Shown here in pieces: positions 1-8,902 of a stretch of 64,000 bases of DNA. Position numbers and translations under genes: made by a program. Origin of the DNA: Deinococcus hopiensis KR-140 (GTDB lineage: Bacteria > Deinococcota > Deinococci > Deinococcales > Deinococcaceae); NCBI GenBank assembly GCA_943327755.2, contig CALPYF020000014.1, positions 33,700 through 97,699 on the forward strand, read 5' to 3'. Position 1 is the stretch's first letter; every line of letters begins with the position of its first letter. The notes beneath the pieces were generated by a model that worked only from the letters and a program-made list of their open reading frames with translations, was not told the DNA's origin and made no database searches.

Positions 1-930
1 GGCCTTCACGCCGGTCGTGATGATCGGACCGCCGAACTTGGCGAGGCGCACGAGGTGCGTGCCGTCCTCGCGGGCGGTGATACCGATCAATACCTCCTGG
101 GTCAGTTCGCCCTCCACGACGTGCGCCAGGACGACCCAGCCGTCGCGGCGCAAGCCGGCGTACAGGTCGAGCAGGATGACCGTCCACGCGCCGCCCTCGT
201 CGGCGTTGCGGCTGCCGGGGTTGCGTTCGGTCACCTTCTCGAAGGTCTGGGGGTTGAAGGTGTCGGGCAGGGTCAGGACGGCGTGGGGCACGGTGGTGGG
301 GTCCTCCGGGTAGGGCGTGGTCGGCCCGTGCGGGACGGGCGTGTGGGCGGTGGGGATGAAGCGGGCGTGGTTGACGCCCAGGCCGAGGTCGCGCCACTTC
401 AGGGCGTACTTGGTTTCCAGCGCGGCGGCGGGTGGGTCGGTGCGTTCGACACGCATGACGCCGCTGGCCTCGGCCTGTTCGCACGCGAACTCGAAGTACT
501 CGTCGTGGTCGGTGGTCAGGAGGATCATCCCGCCGGGCTTCAGGCGGCTGGCCGCGAGCTGGAAGAACGGGACGCGCAGGAGGCGGTGGTCGGTGTGTCC
601 GGCCTTGGGCCAGGGGTCGGGGAAGTTCACGACGATCAGGTCCAGCCCCGCGTGCGGGATGACGGACCGCACGAGGACGTCGGCGGGCATCTTCGTGAGG
701 ATGGCGTTGTCCAGCCCCGCGTCCCGCAGGCGGCGGTGCGCCTTCAGCAGCGACACGCCGGAGAGTTCCACGCCCAGGTAGTTGGGCGCCTCGGGGAAGG
801 TCGCGGCGTGGTGCGGCCAGAAGCGCCCGTCCCCGAAGCCGACCTCCAGCACCCAGGGACGGTCCGGGGTGTCCGGGTACAGGCGCGCGGCGCTGTCGGG
901 GAACCGGAAGTCGCCGAGGCGGGCGATCAT
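1..930 (-). CDS. trmB: tRNA (guanine-N7)-methyltransferase TrmB, 3' end cut by window
   Basis: Probably makes m7G (usually position 46) in tRNA using S-adenosylmethionine. Reading from 930 the protein begins MIARLGDFRFPDSAARLYPD. It carries the SAM-binding stretch VLEVGFGDGRFWPHHAA near residue 27 and the TrmB signature IVVNFPDPWPKAGHTDHR near residue 94. The frame stays open to base 1, so the C-terminus lies outside the window. The start overlaps the stop of the upstream MnmG-like gene by ATGA, so the two are probably translationally coupled. At 310 or more residues it is longer than E. coli TrmB (about 240). The extra C-terminal part is like that of Thermus/Deinococcus homologues, but I could not align it here. 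Confidence 0.85.
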   Translation of the reverse strand, partial: MIARLGDFRFPDSAARLYPDTPDRPWVLEVGFGDGRFWPHHAATFPEAPNYLGVELSGVSLLKAHRRLRDAGLDNAILTKMPADVLVRSVIPHAGLDLIVVNFPDPWPKAGHTDHRLLRVPFFQLAASRLKPGGMILLTTDHDEYFEFACEQAEASGVMRVERTDPPAAALETKYALKWRDLGLGVNHARFIPTAHTPVPHGPTTPYPEDPTTVPHAVLTLPDTFNPQTFEKVTERNPGSRNADEGGAWTVILLDLYAGLRRDGWVVLAHVVEGELTQEVLIGITAREDGTHLVRLAKFGGPIITTGVKA

Positions 931-1682
931 GCGCGCCCCCCGGCCAGGTCGGCCCGCAGGTCGTCGGCGAGGCGGGCCGCGTCACGCAGCACGCTGCCAT
1001 ACGTGTGCTCGCCGGGCGTGCACTGCCCCAGCATCCGCACGCGCTCCAGGCGGTTCACGCGGAAACCGTCGAGTTCGCTGGGAGCGGGCGTCAGGAAGCG
1101 TACGTCGTACGGCGGTTCGACGCCCTCGCCCTCGGCGCGGCGTTCCGCCCCGATCAGCCAGATGCCGCTGGCGGTCAGGTCGTCCGCGAGGAAGTCGTAC
1201 GCGACCTCGCTGAGACGCCCGGCCTCGTCCATGGTGTCCCCGACGAGCAGGCGGCCCTTCAGGAACGCGCCGACAGCCAGCACGCCCAGCCGCGCGTGCA
1301 GTTTCGGCCCCTCCCAGGTGGACAGCACGATCTGGGTGTCCTCCTCGTCCAGCGCGGTGACGGTGCTCTGGAGGAGGTGAATGCCGCTCGTCTCCTCCAC
1401 GCGGGCCTTCAGGTGGCGGTGGAAGGTCCAGCCGTCCGTGTCGGGGAGCAGCGCCGCGCGCACTTCCTCGAACAGACTGCCCTGTGGGAAGGTCACGCCC
1501 GCCGTGGTCGGCTGGTACAGGTTCCCCAGGTGATCGAGCGCCTGCGACACCAGCAGCACGTCCAGTCCGGCGCGGGCCAGACGCCACGCCAGCTCGGTGC
1601 CCGCCAAGCCGGCACCGACCACGGCCACGTCATACAGATGCCCCGGTTGCGGGCGACTTCTCGGAGAGGGCGAACCAAACAT
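927..1682 (-). CDS. FAD-dependent oxidoreductase, short MnmG/GidA-like protein
   Basis: The N-terminus has the Rossmann dinucleotide motif VAVVGAGLAGTELAWRLARAG. A later stretch, GVLAVGAFLKGRLLVGDT, resembles the FAD-binding part of MnmG (GidA), the tRNA uridine-modification enzyme. At about 250 residues it is much shorter than true MnmG (about 620) and lacks its C-terminal tRNA-binding half, so a separate redox role in tRNA modification is only an inference. ATG at 1682 is chosen because the longer reading frame would run into the divergent gene at 1750. A GTG directly before it (1685) is also possible, because TACACT lies 5 bases upstream of that GTG. The gene overlaps trmB by 4 bases. Confidence 0.7.
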   Translation of the reverse strand: MFGSPSPRSRPQPGHLYDVAVVGAGLAGTELAWRLARAGLDVLLVSQALDHLGNLYQPTTAGVTFPQGSLFEEVRAALLPDTDGWTFHRHLKARVEETSGIHLLQSTVTALDEEDTQIVLSTWEGPKLHARLGVLAVGAFLKGRLLVGDTMDEAGRLSEVAYDFLADDLTASGIWLIGAERRAEGEGVEPPYDVRFLTPAPSELDGFRVNRLERVRMLGQCTPGEHTYGSVLRDAARLADDLRADLAGGRA

Positions 1683-1736
1683 CACCGGCCAGTGTACGGT
1701 TTCGGGGGAAGTCGAACGCGGAACGGCCGCACCCTT

Positions 1737-1742
1737 TACCCT
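1737..1742 (+). promoter_or_regulatory. -10-like TACCCT before the RluA-family gene
   Basis: TANNNT hexamer 7 bases before the ATG at 1750. No ribosome binding site fits between them, so the mRNA is predicted to be leaderless. No clear -35 element was found. Confidence 0.45.
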
Positions 1743-1749
1743 GTCCCCC

Positions 1750-2661
1750 ATGTCCGACGACGCCCCATCGAACAGTGGCTTCGCGTTCCGGTCGCAGGTG
1801 CGCGCGGGCGGGGAGCGGGTGCTGGCGTTCCTGTCGCGTGAGTACCGGCACTCGGACGGGGCGACGTGGGCGGCGCGGCTGGCAGCGGGTGAGGTGGAGG
1901 TGCGGGGCGTGCCGGCGCGCGGGGACGAGGTGCTGCGCGCCGGGGACGTGGTCGTGTGGCACCGCCCGCCGTGGCGGGAGGAGGCGGTCCCGCTGGACTA
2001 CGCCGTGCTGCTGGAGGACGACGCCCTGGTGGCGGTCAGCAAGCCGTCGGGTCTGCCGACGCTGCCGGGCGCGGGGTTCCTGACGCACACGCTGCTGACG
2101 CAGGTGAGGTTGCGCTATCCGGGGGCCAGTCCGCTGCACCGGCTGGGGCGCGGCACGAGCGGCGCGGTACTGTTCGCCCGGACCGGGGCGGCGGGCGCGG
2201 CGCTGTCCCGCGCGTGGCGGGAACATGAGGTGGGGAAGGTGTACCGCGCGCTGGCCGTGGGCGAACCGGAGTGGGACGCGCTGGACATCCGCACGCCCAT
2301 CGGGCCGGTGCCCCACCCGCGCCTGGGGACGGTGTTCGCCGCCAGTGCCGACGGGAAGGCGTCGCGCAGCGTGGCGACGGTGCGCGAACGCCGCGCCGGG
2401 CAGACGCTGCTGGACGTGGCCATCCACACCGGGCGGCCCCACCAGATCCGCATTCACCTCGCCGCGGCCGGGCACCCGCTGGTGGGCGACCCGCTGTACG
2501 GCCCGGGCGGCCGCCCACTGCCGGACCTGCCAGGACTGCCGGGCGACCTGGGGTACCGGCTGCACGCCTGGACGCTGCACTTCACGCACCCCGTCACCGG
2601 GCAGGCCGTGCGGGTGGAGGCCCCGCCGCCGGACGCGCTGCGGACCGCGCCGGAACGCTGA
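1750..2661 (+). CDS. RluA-family pseudouridine synthase-like protein without the catalytic Asp
   Basis: 303 residues. An S4-like N-terminal region (VLAFLSREYRHSDGATWAARLAAGEVEVRG) is followed by a pseudouridine synthase domain with AVSKPSGLPTLPG, GRPHQIRIHLAAAGHPLVGDPLYG and a C-terminal HAWTLHFTHPVTG. In RluA enzymes the catalytic residue is the Asp of HRLDxxTSG. Here the sequence is PLHRLGRGTSGAVLFA, with Gly at residue 133 (codon GGG at 2146-2148). The rest of the fold motifs are intact, so it either belongs to a subfamily using another chemistry or binds RNA without modifying it. The start is set at 1750 by MSDDAPSN and by the upstream TACCCT. The gene is divergent from the MnmG-like gene. 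Confidence 0.8.
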   Translation: MSDDAPSNSGFAFRSQVRAGGERVLAFLSREYRHSDGATWAARLAAGEVEVRGVPARGDEVLRAGDVVVWHRPPWREEAVPLDYAVLLEDDALVAVSKPSGLPTLPGAGFLTHTLLTQVRLRYPGASPLHRLGRGTSGAVLFARTGAAGAALSRAWREHEVGKVYRALAVGEPEWDALDIRTPIGPVPHPRLGTVFAASADGKASRSVATVRERRAGQTLLDVAIHTGRPHQIRIHLAAAGHPLVGDPLYGPGGRPLPDLPGLPGDLGYRLHAWTLHFTHPVTGQAVRVEAPPPDALRTAPER

Positions 2662-2733
2662 ACCCGGTGCAGACGGCCGTGAAGGCCGCCCGCTGTCAGG
2701 CGCGGGAGACACCCGGCGGGGCATGATGGAGAC

Positions 2734-5004
2734 ATGCGCCCGCCCCCTGCCAACCGCCGCGCCGCCTGGCGCAGCGTCCTGCGGGGCAGCGTGCGCGGCG
2801 CGCCCGCGTGGCAGTACGCGCTGCTCAGTCTGACCCTGCTGTCGGCCGCGCTGAGCGCCGTCGTCATCCAGGACGTCGCCCGGCACCAGCGCAGCCTGCT
2901 GATCCTGGCCGACACCCGCGCCGCCGCGTTCACCCTGAGCGCGGCGCACTGGCACGCCCGCATGCCGGTGCCGGCCGCGCCCCCGGAGCAGCGCGCCGCC
3001 CTGCGGGCCGAGGCGCAGGCCAGCCTGGACGACCTGCGCCGCCTGTCGGGGCAGCTGCGGCAGCTGAGCCGGCAGGATCTGCTGCTCACGCACCTGCACC
3101 CGCACGATCCCTGGAGTGGCGCGCTGGGCGCGCAAGTCGACGCGTACGCGGACGTGACGCAGCGGCTGCTGCCGCTGGCCGACCAGGGCGCGTGGGGCGC
3201 GGCGGCGCAGCTGGACGACGCGCAGGTCGAACCGGCCCTGCGGGCGCTGCGCGCGCAGCTGCGCGCGGCGCGCGACACCGAGATCCGCACCGTCGAGACC
3301 GGTCAGGACCTCACGCTCCTGCTGACCGCCCTGACGGCGCTGGGCGCCCTGGCCACCGCCGCGCTGCTCTCGGTGCGGCTGCAGCGCACGCTGGCGGAGG
3401 CGAGTGCGTGGCACGCGCAGGCGCAGCGGCAGCGGGAACGGGAGGAACGCGATCCACTGACGAACCTGTGGAACCGGCGTGGCCTGACCCGGCAGTTCAC
3501 GCTGGCGCAGGCGGCCGGGCCGCTCAGCGTGGCCGTGGTGGATCTCAACCGGCTCAAGGCCATCAACGACCTGGGCGGGCACGGCGCCGGGGACGCGTAC
3601 CTGACCCGGGTGGCCGACGCCCTGCGCGCCGCGCAGCCCGCCGGGGGCGCCACGGCCCGGCTGGGCGGCGACGAGTTCGCACTGCTGCTGCCGGGCCACA
3701 GCCCGGAGGAGACCGAGGCTCTCCTGGCGGGCGTGTCGGCGCAGCTGCACCTGCCCGGCGAGGCGCTGCCGCCCTTCGCGGTGGGGGTCGCGCCGGTTAC
3801 GACCGTCACGTCCCTGGACCGGGTGCTGGCCCTGGCCGACGCCGCCATGTACGAGCACAAGGAGCAGCAGCGCGCCCAGGTCACGGGGGATACCCGGCTG
3901 GGCGCCAGCGTGGACGAGTTCACCAGCCGCCTGGAGCAGCTCGCCACGCCGCAGGCGGTGCTGGAGGAGGGCCTGGGGCTGGCGCGGGACGTGCTGGGGT
4001 TCCACGCCAGCGCGTACCTGAGCCGCCAGGGGGCGGCAGACACCTTCACCCTGACGCACCTCGCGGGACAGGTGCCGCCGGGCCTGCGGGCCCTGCTGGG
4101 GCGTCCGTTCACGGGGCAGCGCGGCCTGACGGCCGAGGTGCTCGGGAGCAGCGAGGCCCGCTGGAGCAACGACTACCCGGCCGAGGCGCACGTCCTGACC
4201 GCCTGGCTGGACGCCGGTCTGAAGAGCGTGCTGATGGTTCCCGTCCGTTACGGCGGGCGGCTGATGGGGGTGATCAGCCTGCTGCACTTCGAGTGGCGCG
4301 TGATCACCCCGCAGGCGCGGCGCCTGACCGAGGCGCTCGCGTCCCGGCTGGGCCACACCTTCGAGCAGCAGGCGGCGCTCGAGCAGCTGCGCCACGCCGT
4401 GCAGGGCGGCCTGCTGGCGCTGGGCGCGGCGCTGGAGGAACGCGACCTGGAAACCGCCGGGCACACCGCGCGGGTCGTGGCGCTCTCCGAGCAGCTGGGC
4501 ACGCAGCTGGGCCTGAACGAGACGGCGCTGCACGCGCTGGAACAGGGCGCGTCCCTGCACGACATCGGGAAGCTGGCGATTCCCGACGCGATCCTCCTCA
4601 AGCCCGGCCCGCTCGACGAGCAGGAGTGGGTGGTCATGCAGCACCACGCGGCGCGCGGGCACGACATCGCCCACCGGCTCCAGGGGCTGCTACCGGCGAC
4701 GCTGGACGTCATCCGGCACCACCACGAGCACTGGGACGGCAGCGGCTACCCGGACGGGCTGCGCGGCGAGCAGATTCCGCTGGCGGCGCGCATCTTCGCG
4801 GTGTGCGACGTGTACGACGCCCTGACCCATCCGCGCCCGTACAAGGAGGCGTGGCCGCACGAGCGGGCGGTCGCGGAGATCCGCGCGCGCCGGGGCACGC
4901 ACTTCGATCCCCGCGTGGCCGACGCGTTCCTGGCCCTGATCGAGGCGCGGCGGGCCGGGCCGCCTGTCACGCCCGGTCCGCCGCCCGGCGACGCGCATCC
5001 CTGA
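2734..5004 (+). CDS. membrane GGDEF-GAF-HD-GYP protein (c-di-GMP turnover)
   Basis: 756 residues. A first membrane helix lies near residues 26-46. A periplasmic sensor-like region of about 145 residues follows, then a second helix near 195-215. The GGDEF domain has RDPLTNLWNRRG and an intact GGDEF at about 311-315 (c-di-GMP synthesis). A GAF-like domain spans roughly 395-550. The HD-GYP domain has HDIGKLAIPDAILLKPG from about residue 609 and HHHEHWDGSGYPDGLRG from about 661 (c-di-GMP hydrolysis). Both catalytic domains keep their key residues, which is less common than having one degenerate. The start at 2734 is supported by CATGAT 6 bases upstream. The protein is followed by a Pro-rich tail. 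Confidence 0.9.
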   Translation: MRPPPANRRAAWRSVLRGSVRGAPAWQYALLSLTLLSAALSAVVIQDVARHQRSLLILADTRAAAFTLSAAHWHARMPVPAAPPEQRAALRAEAQASLDDLRRLSGQLRQLSRQDLLLTHLHPHDPWSGALGAQVDAYADVTQRLLPLADQGAWGAAAQLDDAQVEPALRALRAQLRAARDTEIRTVETGQDLTLLLTALTALGALATAALLSVRLQRTLAEASAWHAQAQRQREREERDPLTNLWNRRGLTRQFTLAQAAGPLSVAVVDLNRLKAINDLGGHGAGDAYLTRVADALRAAQPAGGATARLGGDEFALLLPGHSPEETEALLAGVSAQLHLPGEALPPFAVGVAPVTTVTSLDRVLALADAAMYEHKEQQRAQVTGDTRLGASVDEFTSRLEQLATPQAVLEEGLGLARDVLGFHASAYLSRQGAADTFTLTHLAGQVPPGLRALLGRPFTGQRGLTAEVLGSSEARWSNDYPAEAHVLTAWLDAGLKSVLMVPVRYGGRLMGVISLLHFEWRVITPQARRLTEALASRLGHTFEQQAALEQLRHAVQGGLLALGAALEERDLETAGHTARVVALSEQLGTQLGLNETALHALEQGASLHDIGKLAIPDAILLKPGPLDEQEWVVMQHHAARGHDIAHRLQGLLPATLDVIRHHHEHWDGSGYPDGLRGEQIPLAARIFAVCDVYDALTHPRPYKEAWPHERAVAEIRARRGTHFDPRVADAFLALIEARRAGPPVTPGPPPGDAHP

Positions 5005-5033
5005 TGCCGCGCCCGGCGGTCAGGTGCAACGGC

Positions 5034-5618
5034 TCAGATCTCCTGCAGCGGCAGGGCCGCGAGCCATTCGGGCACCGCGTCCGGGGGGTAGGTGTCGAAC
5101 ACCAGTCGGGTGAGGGACACCAGGGGGTAGCCCTGGAGGTCGCCGCCGTCGGCGCGGCGGTCCACGATGCACGCGATGCCCACGCAGCGGCCCCCGGCGG
5201 CCTCGGCGGCGCGCACGGCCTTCAGGACGCTCCCGCCGGTCGTGAGGACGTCCTCGACCGCGACGAAGGTCTCGCCGGGGGCGACGGTGAAGGCCTCGCG
5301 GATCTTCATGCCGCCCTGTCCGTCCTTCTCGGCGAAGATCGCGCGGGTGCCGTAGTGCCGGGCGGTTTCGTACGCGAGGACGACGCCGCCCATGGCGGGC
5401 CCGATGACGAGTTGCGCGTCGATGCCCGCGCCGCGCAGCGCCCCGGCCAGCGCGCGGCCGATCTGCTCGGTGTACTGCGGGTGCTGGAGGACGGTGGTGC
5501 TCTGCAGGAACTTGGGGCTGTGGCGGCCCGAGGCAAGCAGGAAGTGCCCCTCGTGGTACGCGCCGGCCTGACGGTACAGGTCGAGGATGTCGAGGCTGGC
5601 GGGGTCAGCGTGGGTCAT
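5034..5618 (-). CDS. pyrE: orotate phosphoribosyltransferase
   Basis: Converts orotate and PRPP to OMP in pyrimidine synthesis in the cytoplasm. 194 residues, the usual length. The PRPP-binding motif is VAVEDVLTTGGSVLKAVRAA, and GHFLLASGRHSPKFLQ near the N-terminus and VIGPAMGGVVLAYE are typical of the family. The ATG at 5618 (MTHADPASLDILDLYRQAGA) is preferred over the longer open frame because GATACT sits 6 bases upstream, suggesting a leaderless transcript. It converges with the GGDEF/HD-GYP gene, which ends 30 bases away. Confidence 0.93.
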   Translation of the reverse strand: MTHADPASLDILDLYRQAGAYHEGHFLLASGRHSPKFLQSTTVLQHPQYTEQIGRALAGALRGAGIDAQLVIGPAMGGVVLAYETARHYGTRAIFAEKDGQGGMKIREAFTVAPGETFVAVEDVLTTGGSVLKAVRAAEAAGGRCVGIACIVDRRADGGDLQGYPLVSLTRLVFDTYPPDAVPEWLAALPLQEI

Positions 5619-5665
5619 GGTGTCAGTATCCCATTCTTCGCGCGCGGGTCCGGGCATCATGGCGC

Positions 5666-5869
5666 ATGGACACCGTGACCTTCCCGGGAGGCGTGAAGCT
5701 GGGCGCGCGCCGCCGCCTGCTCGGCATTCCGCTGGCGCAGCTGGCGCGGGACGCCCATCTGCAGCCCGAGCTGCTGCGCCGCCTGGAGGCCGGGGAGTTC
5801 GATCCGCGCAGTCTGCACCGGCTGGCGCGGCAGGTGCTCTCGCACGCGCTGGACACCACCCTGGACTGA
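5666..5869 (+). CDS. small XRE-type helix-turn-helix protein
   Basis: 67 residues. The core GARRRLLGIPLAQLARDAHLQPELLRRLEAGEFDPRSLHRLARQV follows the Cro/XRE pattern of recognition helices, with LAQLARDAHLQPELLRRLEAG matching the helix-turn-helix. There is no sensor or dimerisation domain, so its target and signal are unknown. The ATG at 5666 has CATCAT 5 bases upstream and no Shine-Dalgarno. It is divergent from pyrE with a gap of only 47 bases, so the two promoters overlap and cross-regulation is possible. Confidence 0.65.
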   Translation: MDTVTFPGGVKLGARRRLLGIPLAQLARDAHLQPELLRRLEAGEFDPRSLHRLARQVLSHALDTTLD

Positions 5870-6048
5870 CGCGCCGGCCGGCCTGCTCCAGGCGTAAGCC
5901 GGGTGGCCGATTCGCGCGGCGCGCCCCGCGCGGCATGCTGCGAGCCGCAGGGGGAACCCTCACCGACCGGGCCGGACCGGCGGGGCACACTGCGCCTCAG
6001 GAGCTCCCGGCCTCCGCCCTCTCTCCCACCTCCCGGAGGTCCCCCCGC

Positions 6049-6804
6049 GTGAATCAGGCGTTCGTGGATGCCAGCTGGCAGGAACAGACCGGTCCCGACG
6101 GCCTTGCGCGCGGCGTGGGCGGCTGGGGACTGGTGCTGCTGCGCCCCGGCACGCTCCCGGCGCGCTTCCAGGGGCAGCTGCACGCACCGGACAACAACGC
6201 CGCCGAGGTGCGCGCCGTGCTGGAGGCCGTGCGGGCCGCCCCTGCCGGGGAGCCGCTGACGGTGCACACCGACAATCAGGCGGTGATCGCCTCGGTCGGG
6301 CGGGGGCGCGGACCGGCGCTGCTGGACGAGGACGCCCGCGAGGTGCAGGCCGAGGCCCTGGCGCGCGGGGTGACCCTGCGGGTGGTGTACGCCCCCCGCA
6401 CCCGCCGGCACATGCAGAACGCGCATGACCTCGCCAACGACGCCCGGCGCGGCACCGGCAGCGTCGGGCTGCTGAACACGCGCTCCGACGTGCTGATCGA
6501 GCAGCGCCCCGCCCAGCCCGAGGCGCGCGTCAGCCTGCGCCGCCCCGGCGAGCGCGTCACGGCGCACGTGCCACTGGACCTGACCTCCGAGGTGCCGCCC
6601 AGCGCCCAGGCCCTGCTGGCTGCCGTGGGGCTGGCCCTGCCGGGCGAGGTGCTGCTCGTGCGGCGCGCCAGCCGCGTCGCGCAGGCGCTGTGGCAGCGCC
6701 CCGAGCGCGCCCTGCGGCCCGCCGCGCAGGCCCAGCTGCACCACGCCCGGCGCGCCGCGGACGAGAGCGGCGTGCAGGTCGAGTTTCTCGGGACCGGCTC
6801 CTGA
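6049..6804 (+). CDS. RNase HI-like protein with a C-terminal extension
   Basis: 251 residues. The first 135 form an RNase H domain. The four acidic active-site residues are visible: D7 in AFVDASW, E53 in NNAAEVRAVLEAV, D75 in VHTDNQAVI and D127 in NAHDLAND. It should cut RNA in RNA-DNA hybrids. Residues 136-251 are an unrecognised extension rich in Ala, Leu and Arg. The GTG at 6049 is chosen because CGGAGGT lies about 10 bases upstream and the domain begins at once. The longer open frame upstream has no domain sequence. Confidence 0.75.
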   Translation: MNQAFVDASWQEQTGPDGLARGVGGWGLVLLRPGTLPARFQGQLHAPDNNAAEVRAVLEAVRAAPAGEPLTVHTDNQAVIASVGRGRGPALLDEDAREVQAEALARGVTLRVVYAPRTRRHMQNAHDLANDARRGTGSVGLLNTRSDVLIEQRPAQPEARVSLRRPGERVTAHVPLDLTSEVPPSAQALLAAVGLALPGEVLLVRRASRVAQALWQRPERALRPAAQAQLHHARRAADESGVQVEFLGTGS

Positions 6805-6832
6805 CCGGCCCCTCCCACGCCCGGAAGCCGGG

Positions 6833-8773
6833 TCAGGACGCGGCGGCGCCCACCGACCTGAAGTCGTCCCAGCGGCCCAGCAGCGCCCGCCACTCCTGCT
6901 CCGTCAGGGGATGGGACAGCCCGTGCCCCTGCCCGAGGGGGCAGTTCAGGTCCCGCAGCGTCGCGAGCTGCGCCTCGTGCTCGATGCCCTCGGCGGTCAG
7001 GTCCAGCGGCAGGTGCCGGGTCAGGCCCAGCACGGCCTCCAGCAGCGCCCGCGCGAAGTCGCCCCCCGGGCCACCCGGCAGGTCCTGGATGCAGGACCGG
7101 TCGAGTTTCACGCCCGTGATGGGCAGGGCCCGCAGGCGCGACAGGTTCGAGTACCCCGAGCCGAAATCGTCGATGCTCAGGCCCACGCCCAGGGCGCGCA
7201 GCTCCCGCAGGGTGCGCGCGGCGCGCTCATCCTCGTACAGTGCGGCGGTCTCCGTGAGTTCCAGTTCCAGCTGACTGGCGGGCAGCCCCGTGTCGTGCAG
7301 GGCGCTCTGCACGACCTGCGGGAACTCGGCCTGCAGGAGCTGCACGGCGCTGACGTTCACGCTGACGGTCGCGCCGCCCCAGTGCCGCGCCGACCGGCAG
7401 GCCTCGCGCAGCACCCACGCGCCGATCGGGGCGATCAGCCCCACCCGCTCGGCCACCGGGATGAACTCCCCGGGCGAGACGGCGCCCAGCTGCGGGTGCG
7501 TCCAGCGCAGCAGCGCCTCGGCCTTGACGGGCTTCAGGTCCCGCAGGCGGAACACCGGCTGGAAGCGCAGCGTCAGCTCCTGCCGGGTCAGGGCGAGGCT
7601 CAGGTCGCGGGCCAGCACCTGGAAGCGCTCGGTGGCGGCGTCCTGCTGCGGCTGGTAGCGGCGCACCTGCCGCCGCCCCGCGCACTTCACGGCGGACATG
7701 GCGCTGTCGGCGTGCCGCAGCAGCTCCTCGGGTTCGGTGGCGTCCTCGGGGTAGACACTCAGGCCGATGCTGAGGGTGATGTCCATGCCCACCTGCAGGC
7801 TGGGCCGCGTGGGGACGTGCGTCAGCAGCCGCCGCGCCTCCCACTGCGCGGCGTGGTCGTCCGCGCCGGGCAGCAGCAGCACGAACTCGTCGCCGCTGAG
7901 GCGGTACACGCCGCTGCCGGCCGGGGCCAGCCGCTGAAGTTCCTGCGCCACGCCCCGCAGCAGTTCGTCACCGGCCGCGTGTCCCAGCGTGTCATTCACG
8001 ACCTTGAAGGCGTCCACGTCCACGACGAGCAGCGCGAACGGCTCGCCCCGCACCGTGAGTTCCCGCAGGTGTTCGTTCAGGCGCACGCGGCCCGGCAGGC
8101 CGGTCAGCAGGTCGGTGTACACCAGTTCCCGCAGGACGCTCTGCTCTCCCCGCGCGCGGCCCAGCAGGTCACTGCGCCGCAGGAAGTACGACGCGCCGTA
8201 CAGGCTGACCAGCGCCGCCAGATTGATCTGGATCAGGGCGCGCAGGGCGTCGACGTTCAGCGCCGCGCCGCCCAGGACGGGCCGCAGCACCACGAGCACG
8301 CTGGAGGCGAGCACGCCCGCCATCATCCAGTTCAGGACGCGCCGCACCGGGCGCGACAGGTCGGTCAGCATCGTCCAGGTGATGACGGCGGGCAACCACA
8401 CCAGGGTCTCGAGCAGCTCGGGCAGCAGGAACTGCGGTTCGAGCAGCAGCGCGATCAGCAGCAGTTTCACGTTCAGGAAGACCGCGCTGCCGGCCGTGAG
8501 CAGCGTCGTCACCTGCCGCAGCGGCCTCCAGCGGTACCGGGTGGCCAGCCAGCTGAGCACCAACACGCTGCTCATGGCGAGGTACAGCCACGGGTCGATC
8601 AGCCGGTCCCAGGTGTCCCCCCGGCCCAGGAGCAGCGCGAGCACCACGGACCCCTGCACGGCCGGCAGCCCCCACAGCAGCATGCGGCGCCAGGTGGTCA
8701 GCAGGTCATGGTGGTCTGCGGCTCCCTCTCCCATCTCTGGCCAGAGTAGGAAGCAGTTCCACACAGAATTCAT
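6833..8773 (-). CDS. membrane GGDEF-EAL protein
   Basis: 646 residues. The N-terminal 200 hold about six hydrophobic helices, forming a membrane sensor. The GGDEF domain reads SGDEF at 293-297 (first Gly replaced by Ser). The EAL domain keeps EALLRW from about residue 419, an LELTETA glutamate, and IDDFGSGYSNL with D535/D536, so phosphodiesterase activity is likely. SGDEF variants often still function, so a dual role is possible. The start could also be the Met at residue 14 (8734). Neither position has a convincing Shine-Dalgarno. It converges with the RNase H-like gene. Confidence 0.88.
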   Translation of the reverse strand: MNSVWNCFLLWPEMGEGAADHHDLLTTWRRMLLWGLPAVQGSVVLALLLGRGDTWDRLIDPWLYLAMSSVLVLSWLATRYRWRPLRQVTTLLTAGSAVFLNVKLLLIALLLEPQFLLPELLETLVWLPAVITWTMLTDLSRPVRRVLNWMMAGVLASSVLVVLRPVLGGAALNVDALRALIQINLAALVSLYGASYFLRRSDLLGRARGEQSVLRELVYTDLLTGLPGRVRLNEHLRELTVRGEPFALLVVDVDAFKVVNDTLGHAAGDELLRGVAQELQRLAPAGSGVYRLSGDEFVLLLPGADDHAAQWEARRLLTHVPTRPSLQVGMDITLSIGLSVYPEDATEPEELLRHADSAMSAVKCAGRRQVRRYQPQQDAATERFQVLARDLSLALTRQELTLRFQPVFRLRDLKPVKAEALLRWTHPQLGAVSPGEFIPVAERVGLIAPIGAWVLREACRSARHWGGATVSVNVSAVQLLQAEFPQVVQSALHDTGLPASQLELELTETAALYEDERAARTLRELRALGVGLSIDDFGSGYSNLSRLRALPITGVKLDRSCIQDLPGGPGGDFARALLEAVLGLTRHLPLDLTAEGIEHEAQLATLRDLNCPLGQGHGLSHPLTEQEWRALLGRWDDFRSVGAAAS

Positions 8774-8902
8774 ACTGCCCGGTCCGTCCGGAAGACCCGC
8801 TGGGCACGGTGAAATCCGTCCACGCCATCCTGAACGCGAAAAACCTCACACGTCGCCCCTGAACGGGGGGCGGCGCTATCCTGCCCTCCGGAGGTTCACC
8901 CC

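Noticed and set aside
1630..4674. 1014-residue minus-strand ORF
   Set aside because: Antisense to the RluA-like and GGDEF/HD-GYP genes, with Arg/Gln/Pro-rich translation typical of high-GC shadow frames.
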